A stretch of DNA of 29,621 nucleotides from an uncultured Flavobacteriaceae bacterium. Its GTDB lineage: Bacteria > Bacteroidota > Bacteroidia > Flavobacteriales > Flavobacteriaceae. The stretch covers positions 1 to 29,621 of the forward strand of contig CALIIP010000055.1 of NCBI GenBank assembly GCA_938018045.1, in the 5' to 3' direction. Each line of letters opens with the position of its first letter. Position 1 is the first letter of the stretch. Below the pieces are notes generated by a model that did not search any database, had not been told where the DNA came from, and saw only the letters and a list, made by a program, of their open reading frames with translations. Made by a program: the position numbers and the translations under genes. Positions 1 to 8,694 of the stretch are shown in pieces.

Positions 1-785
1 ACTTCAATATTTTTATCATAAGGTATAGCCTTTAAAATATGCTCAATAACCTCGATACGAGCCGATGTTTTACGATTTGCTCTAATTATCTTAAAAGGTC
101 TTTTCCCTTCTTTTGCTTTTGCAAACATTTTCTTTTTATAGAGCGTATAATCATCCCAAAGTTCTTGTGCTTTTTCATCAACTTTAGACATTTTCCATTG
201 TTTTAATGGATCTGCCTTAATATCTTCAAAACGTTTTGCTTGCTCTCTTTTAGAAATAGACATATAAATCTTAACCAATCTTGTTCCTGAATCAGTAACC
301 ATTCGTTCAAAATCATTTACTTGATTCATAAACAATTCATGTTCAGCTTCTGAACAAAATCCATTAACTGGCTCTACAACGGCTCTATTATACCAACTTC
401 TATCAAAAAATATAATTTCGCCTTCTTTAGGGAATTCAGAAACATATCGTTGAAAATACCATTGTGAACGCTCTTCTTTATTTGGTTTTGGAAGTGCTAT
501 AATAGCATAATGACGTGCATTAATACGTTCCGTTAACCTTCTAATAGCACCACCTTTTCCTGCTGCATCTCGTCCCTCAAAAACTATAATAATTCGTTCA
601 TTATTAGCAATTGCCCATGTTTGTAACTTCACCAACTCTATCTGTAGCCTCTCTAACTTCTTTTCATATTCTAAATAACGAACAGCCTTTTCTACATTTA
701 ATTTATCTGAAGACAATAATGTCGTCAATCCTTTTTTAGAATTCAGATTCTTAAGATTTTTCTCTGTATAAATAAATTCTTCCAT
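1..785 (-). CDS. ppk2: Polyphosphate kinase 2 family protein, 3' end cut by window edge
   Basis: PPK2 enzymes transfer phosphate between polyphosphate and nucleotides in the cytoplasm. I read 261 codons from an ATG at 783-785 without a stop, so the C-terminus lies outside the window. PPK2 proteins usually run 250-300 residues, so only a short tail should be missing. Visible motifs are the Walker A FEGRDAAGKGG (residues 70-80), the Walker B FFDRSWYNRA and the lid region around the LWDDYT motif. The gene starts one base after the stop of the upstream PPK2 gene (TAA-G-ATG), so the two form an operon and are probably translationally coupled. It is roughly half identical to its neighbour by eye, which makes an old tandem duplication. 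Whether it makes or consumes polyphosphate, and its ADP/GDP/AMP preference, cannot be read from the sequence. Confidence 0.93.
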   Translation of the reverse strand, partial: MEEFIYTEKNLKNLNSKKGLTTLLSSDKLNVEKAVRYLEYEKKLERLQIELVKLQTWAIANNERIIIVFEGRDAAGKGGAIRRLTERINARHYAIIALPKPNKEERSQWYFQRYVSEFPKEGEIIFFDRSWYNRAVVEPVNGFCSEAEHELFMNQVNDFERMVTDSGTRLVKIYMSISKREQAKRFEDIKADPLKQWKMSKVDEKAQELWDDYTLYKKKMFAKAKEGKRPFKIIRANRKTSARIEVIEHILKAIPYDKNIE

Positions 786-786
786 C

Positions 787-1647
787 TTAGTCTATTTGCT
801 TATTTGAACGATAATAACGCATGATAATATTTGGATCTGGATGTAAAGTTGTCAATGCTTCATCCTTGCCATCGTAATCGAATTGCGAAAGCACATATCT
901 CATACTTTCTAATCGAGAAGATTTTTTGTCATTTGCTTTTACTAATATCCATGGACTATATGCTGTATGAGTTTTACTAAACATTTGCTCTTTATATGTT
1001 GTGTATACATCCCAAAGTTCTTGTCCTTTTTTATCTACAGGACTAAATTTCCATCTTTTTAGTGGGTTTTCAAGACGTGCATTAAAACGCTCTTGTTGAA
1101 CTTCTTTAGTAATAGAAAACCAAAATTTAATGATTTTAATATCATCTTCATATAACATATGCTCAAATTCAGGGACTTGTAACATGAATTTTTTATACTG
1201 ATCGTCTGTACAAAAACCCATAACTGGTTCTACTACTGCACGATTGTACCAACTACGATCAAAAAAAACTATTTTTCCTGGATTTGGTAATCTTCTGATA
1301 TATCTTCTAAAATACCATTGTCCCATTTCTGTTTCTGTAGGCTTCGTAAGTGCTACCGTCTTCATAGAACGAGGATTTAAATGTTCAGAAAAACGTCTGA
1401 TATTTCCTCCTTTTCCAGCTGCATCTCGCCCTTCAAAAATAACAATTACTCGTTTTTTATTTTTAGAAATCCATTGTTGCAATTTTACCAACTCAACCTG
1501 AAGCATTCTTAGTTCTTCATTATATGTAAGTCGTTTTACAACTTTATCTATATTAATTTCTTTAGACTTTAGTGTCGCTAACAATTCTTCTTTTGTAGTA
1601 ACTGATTCAAAATCTTGCTGTGTAAGTTGTGTTTTTTCCTGTGCCAT
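787..1647 (-). CDS. ppk2: Polyphosphate kinase 2 family protein
   Basis: Full-length PPK2 of 286 residues. Walker A GRDAAGKG lies at 73-80, Walker B FFDRSW at 128-133, and the family YNRAVVEPVMGF segment follows. The reaction is reversible phosphate transfer between polyphosphate and a nucleoside diphosphate (class I type) or monophosphate, in the cytoplasm. I chose the ATG at 1645-1647 rather than the in-frame ATG at 1660-1662. A perfect -7 box TATCTTTG (1651-1658, minus strand) sits between them, so the upstream ATG would lie in the promoter. The -7 box ends only three bases before the chosen ATG, so the mRNA is probably leaderless. The next PPK2 gene follows after one base. The annotation is firm at family level; substrate preference is unknown. 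Confidence 0.94.
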   Translation of the reverse strand: MAQEKTQLTQQDFESVTTKEELLATLKSKEINIDKVVKRLTYNEELRMLQVELVKLQQWISKNKKRVIVIFEGRDAAGKGGNIRRFSEHLNPRSMKTVALTKPTETEMGQWYFRRYIRRLPNPGKIVFFDRSWYNRAVVEPVMGFCTDDQYKKFMLQVPEFEHMLYEDDIKIIKFWFSITKEVQQERFNARLENPLKRWKFSPVDKKGQELWDVYTTYKEQMFSKTHTAYSPWILVKANDKKSSRLESMRYVLSQFDYDGKDEALTTLHPDPNIIMRYYRSNKQID

Positions 1648-1650
1648 ATA

Positions 1651-1658
1651 CAAAGATA
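1651..1658 (-). promoter_or_regulatory. -7 box TATCTTTG of the PPK2 operon
   Basis: Exact match to the Bacteroidota -7 consensus TAnnTTTG. It lies three bases upstream of the chosen ATG and implies a leaderless transcript. No clear TTG -33 element is seen. The upstream terminator hairpin (1671-1699) abuts it. Confidence 0.6.
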
Positions 1659-1670
1659 ACATTATCTCAT

Positions 1671-1699
1671 AAAAAAACCTCCGATAATCGGAGGTTTTA
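1671..1699 (-). terminator. Intrinsic terminator of the oxoamine synthase gene
   Basis: Inverted repeat CCTCCGA/TCGGAGG with a TAA loop. On the minus strand it is followed by a run of seven T. It lies 24 bases past the stop of the gene at 1723-2967 and directly before the PPK2 promoter. Confidence 0.85.
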
Positions 1700-1722
1700 A
1701 TACTATTTATTTGAATTGGTAA

Positions 1723-2967
1723 TTATACCATTTTCTCGCCAATGCGCTTGTATACTCCACTTTCCAACTTACTTCTAATAGCAGAAAAGGCTTTAATTGT
1801 CTCATCAATATCTTCATGTGTATGTGCAGCAGTAGGAATCAATCTTAAAATAATTAATCCTTTAGGAATTACCGGATACACAACAATTGAACAGAAAATA
1901 CCATGATTTTCTCTTAAATCATGTACCATTGCCATTGCTTCAGGAATTTGCCCTTTTAAAAATACTGGTGTAATACATGTTTTTGTAGTTCCTAAATCAA
2001 AACCAGCAGTACGCAATCCACTTTGCAAGGCATTTGTGATTTCCCACAATTTATCTTTTAATTCTGGCATTGTACGAATCATATCTAAACGCTTTAATGC
2101 ACCTTTTACCATTGCCATTGGCAATGATTTTGCAAACATTTGAGAGCGCATATTGTATTGTAAGAATTGTATTACATCTTTATCTCCTGCAAAGAATGCT
2201 CCGATTCCTGCCATTGATTTTGCAAATGTTGCAAAATAAACATCTATTCCGTCTTGAACACCTTGTTCAAAACCAGTTCCTTTACCTCCTTCACCAAGTG
2301 TTCCAAAACCGTGTGCATCATCAACCAAAATACGGAAGTTATACTTCTCTTTTAGCGCGATAATCTCTGATAAACGACCTTGCTCTCCTCTCAGTCCAAA
2401 AACACCTTCAGAAATCACTAAAATACCTCCTCCAGTTTTTTCAGCCATCTTTGTGGCACGTTGCATATTTTTTTCAAAACTTTCAATATCATTATGACGA
2501 TATACAAAACGTTTTCCTGCGTGTAATCTTACTCCGTCTATAATGCAAGCATGCGTATCCATATCATAAACAATGACATCATTTTTATTTACCAACGCAT
2601 CAATTGCAGATACCATTCCTTGGTATCCAAAATTTACTAAATATGCTGCTTCTTTATCAACAAACTCAGCACATTCTTCTTCTAATTGCTCGTGGAATTT
2701 TGTGTGCCCAGACATCATTCTCGCTCCCATAGGGTATGCCATTCCATGCTCCATCGCTGCTTCACCATCTGCTTTTAAAACTTCTGGATGATTTGCCAAA
2801 CCTAAATAATCATTGATACTCCATGTAACAACTTTCTTACCATTAAAAGACATTCTGTTTGAAATTGGTCCTTCTAATTTCGGAAAAATATAATAGCCTT
2901 CAGCCTGTTTTGACCAGTTTCCAAGAGGCCCTTTATCATCTTTTATTCTATCAAATAAATCTTTCAT
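1723..2967 (-). CDS. capB: Alpha-oxoamine synthase, probable cysteate/serine acyltransferase for sulfonolipid (capnine) synthesis
   Basis: PLP enzyme of 414 residues in the alpha-oxoamine synthase family (KBL, BioF, serine palmitoyltransferase). These enzymes condense an amino acid with an acyl thioester and release CO2. Visible family features are the MDTHACIIDG segment with the PLP-stacking His139, the DDAHGFG motif (Asp217, His219) and the PLP lysine Lys250 in TFAKSMAG. The N-terminal stretch GNWSKQAEGYYIFPKLEGP differs from KBL and BioF and fits, from memory, the flavobacterial group linked to capnine synthesis. The adjacent cysteine-synthase-like gene supports this, since it could supply cysteate. 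Automatic annotation often calls this 2-amino-3-ketobutyrate CoA ligase or serine palmitoyltransferase. The fold and chemistry are secure; the substrate (cysteate rather than serine or glycine) is inference. Confidence 0.72.
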   Translation of the reverse strand: MKDLFDRIKDDKGPLGNWSKQAEGYYIFPKLEGPISNRMSFNGKKVVTWSINDYLGLANHPEVLKADGEAAMEHGMAYPMGARMMSGHTKFHEQLEEECAEFVDKEAAYLVNFGYQGMVSAIDALVNKNDVIVYDMDTHACIIDGVRLHAGKRFVYRHNDIESFEKNMQRATKMAEKTGGGILVISEGVFGLRGEQGRLSEIIALKEKYNFRILVDDAHGFGTLGEGGKGTGFEQGVQDGIDVYFATFAKSMAGIGAFFAGDKDVIQFLQYNMRSQMFAKSLPMAMVKGALKRLDMIRTMPELKDKLWEITNALQSGLRTAGFDLGTTKTCITPVFLKGQIPEAMAMVHDLRENHGIFCSIVVYPVIPKGLIILRLIPTAAHTHEDIDETIKAFSAIRSKLESGVYKRIGEKMV

Positions 2968-3044
2968 GTATTCTTTCTTACTATAATTTGGTAATTCCCA
3001 AATATTCTATTTTGCAAATTAACTATTTTTTGAGGTCTTTTCAA

Positions 3045-3076
3045 ATAAAAAAGGTGTTGAAATTCAACACCTTTAA
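3045..3076 (-). terminator. Intrinsic terminator after the cysteine-synthase-like gene
   Basis: Stem AAAGGTGTTGA/TCAACACCTTT with a 3-base loop, followed on the minus strand by a T-rich run. It separates the two capnine-type genes, so the oxoamine synthase may have its own promoter or depend on read-through. Confidence 0.85.
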
Positions 3077-3097
3077 TTAATTATATTTTTTATAATT

Positions 3098-4135
3098 CTA
3101 TTTTATAAACTCTACTGTTGAATTCTCCTGTTTTTGACTGTCAAAAAATCCTTGTTCACGCATCCAAACATCACTATAAACTTTACTCATATAACGTGAA
3201 CCATGATCTGGAAAAATAATAACTACTTTACTATTCTCATCAAATTCTCCTGCTTTTGCATATTGTTTTACTGCTTGCATTGCTGCACCACTTGTATATC
3301 CCGCAAAAATTGCTTCTTTTAATACAAGTTCTCTTGCTGTATGTGCGCTATCTTCATCAGAAACTTTTTCAAACTTATCAATAATATCAAAATCAGTTGC
3401 TGTAGGAATTAAATTTTTTCCTAGTCCTTCAATTCTGTATGGGTAAATTTCATTTACATCAAATTCTTTAGTTTCATGAAATTTCTTAAGAATAGAACCA
3501 AATGCATCAACTCCTAATATTTTAATATTCGGGTTTTGCTCTTTTAAGAAACGTGCAGTTCCTGAAATTGTTCCTCCAGTTCCACTTGCGGCAACTAAAT
3601 GAGTAATTTCACCTTTAGTTTGCTCCCAAATTTCTGGTCCTGTTGATTGATAGTGTGCATCAATATTTAATTGATTAAAATATTGATTGATATATACTGA
3701 ATTAGCAGTTTCTGCATGTAACCTCTTTGCTACTTGGTAATAAGATCTAGAATCATCTGCACTCACATGTGCTGGACAAACATACACCTTTGCGCCCATC
3801 GCTTTGAGCATATCAATTTTATCTTTTGATGATTTTGAACTAACTGCCAATATACATTTGTATCCTTTTGAAATACTAACCATTGCCAAACTAAAGCCTG
3901 TATTTCCTGAAGTCGTCTCGATAATTGTATCTCCTGACTTTAAGATTCCTTGCTTTTCTGCTTGATCTATAATGTATAATGCGATACGATCTTTAGTAGA
4001 ATGTCCTGGATTATATCCTTCGAACTTTGCTAAAAACTCACCGTTTAAATTTTCGGTGATTTTGTTTAATCGTATCATTGGTGTTTCACCAATTAATCCT
4101 AATATATTTTGATGAATACTTTTATTTCGTTTCAT
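3098..4135 (-). CDS. capA: Cysteine-synthase-family PLP enzyme, probable cysteate synthase of sulfonolipid pathway
   Basis: Fold-type II PLP enzyme of 345 residues, related to O-acetylserine sulfhydrylase and cystathionine beta-synthase. Visible motifs are the PLP lysine Lys48 in NPGHSTKDR, the substrate loop TSGNTG (75-80) and the phosphate-binding loop SGTGGT. It would catalyse beta-replacement on a serine derivative with a sulfur nucleophile. In flavobacteria such a gene beside an alpha-oxoamine synthase fits cysteate synthase (sulfite as nucleophile), the entry to capnine. An ordinary cysteine synthase remains possible. I chose the ATG at 4133-4135. The in-frame ATG nine codons upstream overlaps a perfect -7 box (4160-4167) and could not be transcribed from it. 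A strong terminator follows the stop. Confidence 0.72.
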   Translation of the reverse strand: MKRNKSIHQNILGLIGETPMIRLNKITENLNGEFLAKFEGYNPGHSTKDRIALYIIDQAEKQGILKSGDTIIETTSGNTGFSLAMVSISKGYKCILAVSSKSSKDKIDMLKAMGAKVYVCPAHVSADDSRSYYQVAKRLHAETANSVYINQYFNQLNIDAHYQSTGPEIWEQTKGEITHLVAASGTGGTISGTARFLKEQNPNIKILGVDAFGSILKKFHETKEFDVNEIYPYRIEGLGKNLIPTATDFDIIDKFEKVSDEDSAHTARELVLKEAIFAGYTSGAAMQAVKQYAKAGEFDENSKVVIIFPDHGSRYMSKVYSDVWMREQGFFDSQKQENSTVEFIK

Positions 4136-4159
4136 GTACTGTAATAACTTTACAAGTTG

Positions 4160-4167
4160 CAAATTTA
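4160..4167 (-). promoter_or_regulatory. -7 box TAAATTTG of the cysteine-synthase-like gene
   Basis: Perfect TAnnTTTG match 24 bases upstream of the chosen ATG. It decides the start, because the longer reading would begin inside this box. The -33 TTG is not evident. Confidence 0.6.
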
Positions 4168-4177
4168 CAAAAAAAAA

Positions 4178-6244
4178 TTAAATTGTAATAATTCTTTCCA
4201 AATCTAATAAAAACGCATAATCGCGAGCTACATCTTTCAAACTATCAAATCTTCCAGAGGCACCTCCATGACCTACGCTCATATCTATATGCATTATTAT
4301 TTTATTATTATTTTTTGTTTGATCTCTTAATTTTGCTACCCATTTTGCAGGCTCAAAATATTGAACTTGAGAATCATGTAATCCAGTGGTGACCAATAAG
4401 TGAGGATATTCTTTATTTTTTATATTATCATATGGTGAATATGACTTCATATACTCATAATACTTTTTCTCATTAGGATTTCCCCATTCATCGTATTCTC
4501 CTGTTGTTAACGGAATTGTATCGTCTAACATTGTCGTTACAACATCAACAAATGGCACTGCTGCAATAACACCACTAAAGAGTTCTGGATTCATATTCAT
4601 AATTCCTCCCATTAATAATCCTCCTGCAGAACCTCCCATCGCATATAAATGCTTTTCTGATGTGTAATTTTCTTTTATTAAGTGTTTCGCGCAATCAATA
4701 AAATCTGTAAAAGTATTCATCTTACGCAATAATTTTCCATCTTCGTACCATTGCCTTCCTAAATACTCACTTCCTCTGATATGTGCAGTTGCAAAAACGA
4801 AACCACGATCTAATAAACTCAATCGTGTTGTACTAAAACCATCACTAATTGTATGACCATATGAACCATAAGCATATAATAATAATGGCGTTTTATTACT
4901 TAATTTAGTGTCTTTTCGATATACTAAAGACACAGCAACTTGCTTTCCGTCTCGTGCATTTGCCCAAATTCGCTCACTCTTATAATTCTTTTTATCAAAT
5001 TTTTCGCCAACAACTTCTTGCTCTTTTTTGATTACTTGTGACCTATCATCCATATTAAAATCGAACACAGATGCTGGAGTTGTCATAGAATTATAACCAT
5101 AACGAATGGTATTAGTATTAAATTCTGGATTTGGATATACACCAACAGAATAGGTTTCTTCATCAAAAGATAAATAATAATCTTCTGTTTTATCCCAACG
5201 TATAATTCTAATTCTATTCAATCCATTTGAACGCTCTTCAAGTACCAAATGATTTTTAAAAATTGATATATCTTCTAATAAAACATCTTTTCTGTGCGGA
5301 ATTTCATCTTGCCAATGCTCTTTTGCTGTTTTATTTTCTGATGTTCTCATCAGTTTAAAATTAGTAGCATTGTCTTTATTGGTAAGAATATAAAAGCCAT
5401 CATTATAATGCGCTATACTATATTCTAAGTCTTTTGTTCGCTTTTGAAATAATTTAAATTCGCCTGAAATATCATCCGCAGGTAAAATTTGATACTCGTT
5501 TGATAGCGTACTAAAAGAACCAATTATGATATATTTTTGAGACTTCGTTTTATAAACAAAGGTTCCGAAAGTATCATCTTTTTCATAAAAAACTTCAACA
5601 TCTTCTTTAACGTTTGTTCCTAAAACATGCTTGAAAACCTTATGACTTCGCAGCGTTTCTGTATCTTGTTTTGTGTAAAAAATAGTTTTATTATCATTTG
5701 CCCAAGTTGCTGATCCTGTAGTGTTTTCTATTTTTTCTGGATATAACTCATTGGTTTCTAAATTTTTAAATTGTAACGTGTATTGTCTTCGACTCACAGT
5801 ATCTACTCCAAATGCCACAAATTTATTATTTGGACTCACAGACATCCCTTTAAATTGATAGTAATCATGTCCTTTTGCCAAATCATTGACATTAAACAAC
5901 ACTTCTTCAATTGAATCTAAGTTACCTTCTTTACGAGAATATATTGGATATTGATCCCCTTTTTTAAAACGTGTAATATAAAAATAACCGTTTTTCTTAT
6001 AAGGTACTGACTCATCTTCTTCTTTAATTCGTCCTTTCATCTCTTCAAATAAGTCTTCTTGAAACTTATTTGTATGAGCAGTCATCTGATCGAAATAAGT
6101 ATTTTCTGAATTCAAATAGTCGATAACTTCAGGGTTTTCTCGTTCATTTAACCAGTAGTAATTATCAATTCGAGTATCATCATGAATTATTAATTCCTTA
6201 GGTTTTTTAGTTGCTTTTGGAGGATTTATATTTTGAATTTTCAT
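4178..6244 (-). CDS. ptrB: Oligopeptidase B, S9 prolyl-oligopeptidase family
   Basis: Serine peptidase of 688 residues. It has an N-terminal beta-propeller (about 70-410) that gates access and a C-terminal alpha/beta-hydrolase domain (about 420-688). The catalytic triad is readable as Ser539 in GGSAGGLLMG, Asp624 in GLHDSQVQYFEPAKW and His659 in GHGGASGRF. These are the signatures of oligopeptidase B, which cleaves short peptides after basic residues, rather than of prolyl oligopeptidase. No signal peptide is visible, so it is likely cytoplasmic. The length matches the family (about 680-720). It lies 42 bases upstream of the cysteine-synthase-like gene with no obvious terminator between them, so some read-through is possible. 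Its own promoter is weak; a one-mismatch -7 box is at 6257-6264. Confidence 0.93.
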   Translation of the reverse strand: MKIQNINPPKATKKPKELIIHDDTRIDNYYWLNERENPEVIDYLNSENTYFDQMTAHTNKFQEDLFEEMKGRIKEEDESVPYKKNGYFYITRFKKGDQYPIYSRKEGNLDSIEEVLFNVNDLAKGHDYYQFKGMSVSPNNKFVAFGVDTVSRRQYTLQFKNLETNELYPEKIENTTGSATWANDNKTIFYTKQDTETLRSHKVFKHVLGTNVKEDVEVFYEKDDTFGTFVYKTKSQKYIIIGSFSTLSNEYQILPADDISGEFKLFQKRTKDLEYSIAHYNDGFYILTNKDNATNFKLMRTSENKTAKEHWQDEIPHRKDVLLEDISIFKNHLVLEERSNGLNRIRIIRWDKTEDYYLSFDEETYSVGVYPNPEFNTNTIRYGYNSMTTPASVFDFNMDDRSQVIKKEQEVVGEKFDKKNYKSERIWANARDGKQVAVSLVYRKDTKLSNKTPLLLYAYGSYGHTISDGFSTTRLSLLDRGFVFATAHIRGSEYLGRQWYEDGKLLRKMNTFTDFIDCAKHLIKENYTSEKHLYAMGGSAGGLLMGGIMNMNPELFSGVIAAVPFVDVVTTMLDDTIPLTTGEYDEWGNPNEKKYYEYMKSYSPYDNIKNKEYPHLLVTTGLHDSQVQYFEPAKWVAKLRDQTKNNNKIIMHIDMSVGHGGASGRFDSLKDVARDYAFLLDLERIITI

Positions 6245-6327
6245 TTTTTATTTTTACAAAGACACAAAAATAAGGGTTCGCTTAGAATAAACAAGTTATA
6301 AGTAATAATGAATTGTTAAAAACATTA

Positions 6328-7755
6328 TTATTCTTCAAAAGAGGAGGCATTAAAACCTATTAAATATAGTTTTTCTTGTGCTCGAGTAACTGCAGTATAT
6401 AACCAACGAAGATATTCCTTGTTTGGACCTTCAGGTAAATATGGCTGTTCAATAAATACTGTTTTCCATTGTCCTCCTTGTGACTTATGACAAGTCATCG
6501 CATAGGAAAACTTAACTTGAAGTGCATTAAAATATTTATTTGATTTTATAGAAAGGAGTTTTTTATAATTAGACCTTTCGTTCTCAAAATCTTTAGAAAC
6601 TTCTTGATACAATCGATTTGAATCCTCGTAAGAAAGAGAAGGTGTAACCGAAGTCAATGTATCTAATAATATAACTGTGTCAAATGGACTTTGATTTTTG
6701 TAATCTATCATTCTTACTTTTACTTCTGCAAAACGAAATCCATACAATTCTTTTATTTTTCTGATTTCCATTATCTCACAAATATCACCATTTGCAATAA
6801 ATCCTGCATCTGAAGAATCTGGCAGCCAAAAATAATTATTTTTTACAACCATTACATAATCTCCTGTTGAGATTTCATTCTCTTGGCCTCTAATTTTACT
6901 TCTTATTTGTTGATTGTATTGATTTGCACGTTTATTTGATCTCACAATAAAAGCAGTATCTTCTACTCCTTGACTATCATAAGCCGAAGTAATTGCATCT
7001 TGTATGTCATAACCGTCTTCTAGACGAACAATATCTGGAAAATTTAATTTGAATTGAAATATGTCAAAAACAGTTCCTGAAAGAAGTTGACGCAATTCAG
7101 TCGCATTTGATAAAATCCCTGAATCTGCATGTTGACGCGTTACTTCGGTTAATTCAAGATCAACAACATCTTTATCATAATTTAGCGATAATTTATTTGC
7201 GTCAAGTGCAGGGCTTATATCTAATTTTACAGGAGGTAATTGCGCTGTATCACCAATAAAAACTATTTTACAACCAATTCCAGAATATACATATGAAATT
7301 AAATCATCGAGTAATGAACCATTTTCAAATAGTTTAGAATTACTCGTAAGGTCAGAGATCATAGATGCCTCATCAACAATAAAAAAAGTATTTGTATGCT
7401 TGTTTGTTTGCATTACAAAGTTTACACCTCCATTTTTTGCTTTCTTTGGATGGTATATTTTTTTATGAATTGTAAATGCTGGTTTTCCAGCATAATTTGA
7501 AATTACTTTTGCAGCTCTTCCAGTTGGTGCAAGCATTACAGATTTTTTTCCTGCTTTCCATAAATTTTTAACAACTGTACTTATTGTTGTTGTTTTTCCT
7601 GTACCAGCATAACCTCTAAGCAGAAATAATCCATTCTTGTTCTTTTCAAAAATAAAATCAGACAGTTGTATTAATAACAAGTTTTGAGTGTCTGTTGGTG
7701 TGAAAGGAAAGGATTCTATAAGTTCGTTATAAAAATCTTTGGCAGTTTTTATCAT
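6328..7755 (-). CDS. SF1B DNA helicase, RecD2/Dda-like
   Basis: ATP-dependent 5'-3' helicase-like protein of 475 residues. Motif I is GYAGTGKTTT (48-57, Lys54), motif II VDEAS (127-131) and motif III GDTAQLPPV (168-176). C-terminal motifs include TCHKSQGGQW and YTAVTRA, typical of RecD/Dda SF1B enzymes. It lacks the long N-terminal region of RecD2, and no RecB or RecC gene is nearby, so it is not a RecBCD subunit. A role in repair or fork processing is inferred. A perfect -7 box (7773-7780) lies 17 bases upstream of the ATG. The gene is divergent from the membrane protein at 7862. Confidence 0.9.
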   Translation of the reverse strand: MIKTAKDFYNELIESFPFTPTDTQNLLLIQLSDFIFEKNKNGLFLLRGYAGTGKTTTISTVVKNLWKAGKKSVMLAPTGRAAKVISNYAGKPAFTIHKKIYHPKKAKNGGVNFVMQTNKHTNTFFIVDEASMISDLTSNSKLFENGSLLDDLISYVYSGIGCKIVFIGDTAQLPPVKLDISPALDANKLSLNYDKDVVDLELTEVTRQHADSGILSNATELRQLLSGTVFDIFQFKLNFPDIVRLEDGYDIQDAITSAYDSQGVEDTAFIVRSNKRANQYNQQIRSKIRGQENEISTGDYVMVVKNNYFWLPDSSDAGFIANGDICEIMEIRKIKELYGFRFAEVKVRMIDYKNQSPFDTVILLDTLTSVTPSLSYEDSNRLYQEVSKDFENERSNYKKLLSIKSNKYFNALQVKFSYAMTCHKSQGGQWKTVFIEQPYLPEGPNKEYLRWLYTAVTRAQEKLYLIGFNASSFEE

Positions 7756-7772
7756 ATATATTTATAAAAAGT

Positions 7773-7780
7773 CAAATATA
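7773..7780 (-). promoter_or_regulatory. -7 box TATATTTG of the RecD-like helicase
   Basis: Perfect TAnnTTTG match 17 bases before the helicase ATG. It forms a divergent promoter region with 7826-7833. Confidence 0.6.
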
Positions 7781-7825
7781 CGACTTGATTTATGCAAAAA
7801 AATTTTTACCATTGAAAAAAAAATG

Positions 7826-7833
7826 TAAATTTG
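7826..7833 (+). promoter_or_regulatory. -7 box TAAATTTG of the membrane protein gene
   Basis: Perfect TAnnTTTG match 28 bases before the ATG at 7862. No well-spaced TTG is seen. Confidence 0.55.
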
Positions 7834-7861
7834 CGTATAATCAATTTATAAAAACTATCTA

Positions 7862-8590
7862 ATGTTTAAAATACTTTTAATCTTTCTTGTTGGAATTATA
7901 GCTTGTTACTTTATAGCAAAAGCAATCTTAAAATTTATTCCAAAAAAATTACAGCCAGTAATTTCTATTCTATTATGGTTAGCAATAATTGGACTGTCGT
8001 ATATTACATATCAAAGCGTTATGAAACCGATTCAGTTTAATGCTGAAAAAACTAAGCGTTATTCGAAAGTTATTAAAAGTTTAAAAGTTATACGTGATGC
8101 ACAAGCTGCTCATAAAAAAGTAACTGGAAAATATGCTAAGTCTGGTGATAACCTGATAAAGTTTATCGATACTGCAAAATTTGCTAAAACAAACTCTTAT
8201 AATGTAATAAGAAAAGAAAATGCTGGAGGTGGACTTACAAAAGATGTAGAATATAGAGTAACTGATACGATTGGTTATACTGATGTAAGAGCATCATTTG
8301 CTGGTAGAGAATACAAAAATCTTATGAGTGTTCCTGGTACAGACGCTAATTTTGAAATGAAATTAGGAGAAATACAAAAAACTCACGGTTATATGGCACC
8401 TGTATTTGAAGCAAAAGTTTCTAAAGATATTGTATTACAAGGTATGGATGCAGATTTAATTCGCCAAGAAAAAGAAGCAATTGAAAATGATCAAATAAAA
8501 GGAGCTTATGTAAGCGTTGGTTCACTTAATGATGTAAGTGATACTGGAAACTGGCCTCCTTCTTATGATATTGGAGACGTTAAAAAATAG
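7862..8590 (+). CDS. Conserved-looking inner-membrane protein of unknown function
   Basis: 242 residues. Two hydrophobic segments (about 2-20 and 33-52) are followed by a soluble domain. The stretch after the second segment, containing SLKVIRDAQAAHKKVTGKYA (71-90), resembles the first helix and loop of type II pseudopilins or minor pilins. The rest has no motif I recognise, and there is no prepilin peptidase site. The domain after the membrane region is probably periplasmic, but the topology is not certain. It is monocistronic, with its own -7 box and a strong tetraloop terminator, and sits upstream of the DUF3822-rsmD pair. I do not assign a function. Confidence 0.85.
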   Translation: MFKILLIFLVGIIACYFIAKAILKFIPKKLQPVISILLWLAIIGLSYITYQSVMKPIQFNAEKTKRYSKVIKSLKVIRDAQAAHKKVTGKYAKSGDNLIKFIDTAKFAKTNSYNVIRKENAGGGLTKDVEYRVTDTIGYTDVRASFAGREYKNLMSVPGTDANFEMKLGEIQKTHGYMAPVFEAKVSKDIVLQGMDADLIRQEKEAIENDQIKGAYVSVGSLNDVSDTGNWPPSYDIGDVKK

Positions 8591-8624
8591 AAATCATTAA
8601 AACAGATTTTAAAGATATAAACAT

Positions 8625-8659
8625 ATCCATTCAACTTCGGTCGAATGGATTTTCTTTTT
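8625..8659 (+). terminator. Intrinsic terminator with cUUCGg tetraloop
   Basis: Stem ATCCATTC/GAATGGAT continues past an A.C mismatch into AC-TTCG-GT, a stable cUUCGg loop. TTTTCTTTTT follows. It ends the membrane protein transcript 34 bases after its stop. Confidence 0.88.
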
Positions 8660-8694
8660 GCATTCGCAACTCGAATACAAAAGATATAATTGCT

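Noticed and set aside
2070..2363. Open plus-strand frame opposite the oxoamine synthase, Leu/His-rich
   Set aside because: Antisense shadow with unnatural composition.
6303..6330. AT-only inverted repeat TAATAATG/CATTATTA near the helicase stop, considered as a terminator
   Set aside because: Weak AT-only stem overlapping the stop region and without an adjacent T-run.
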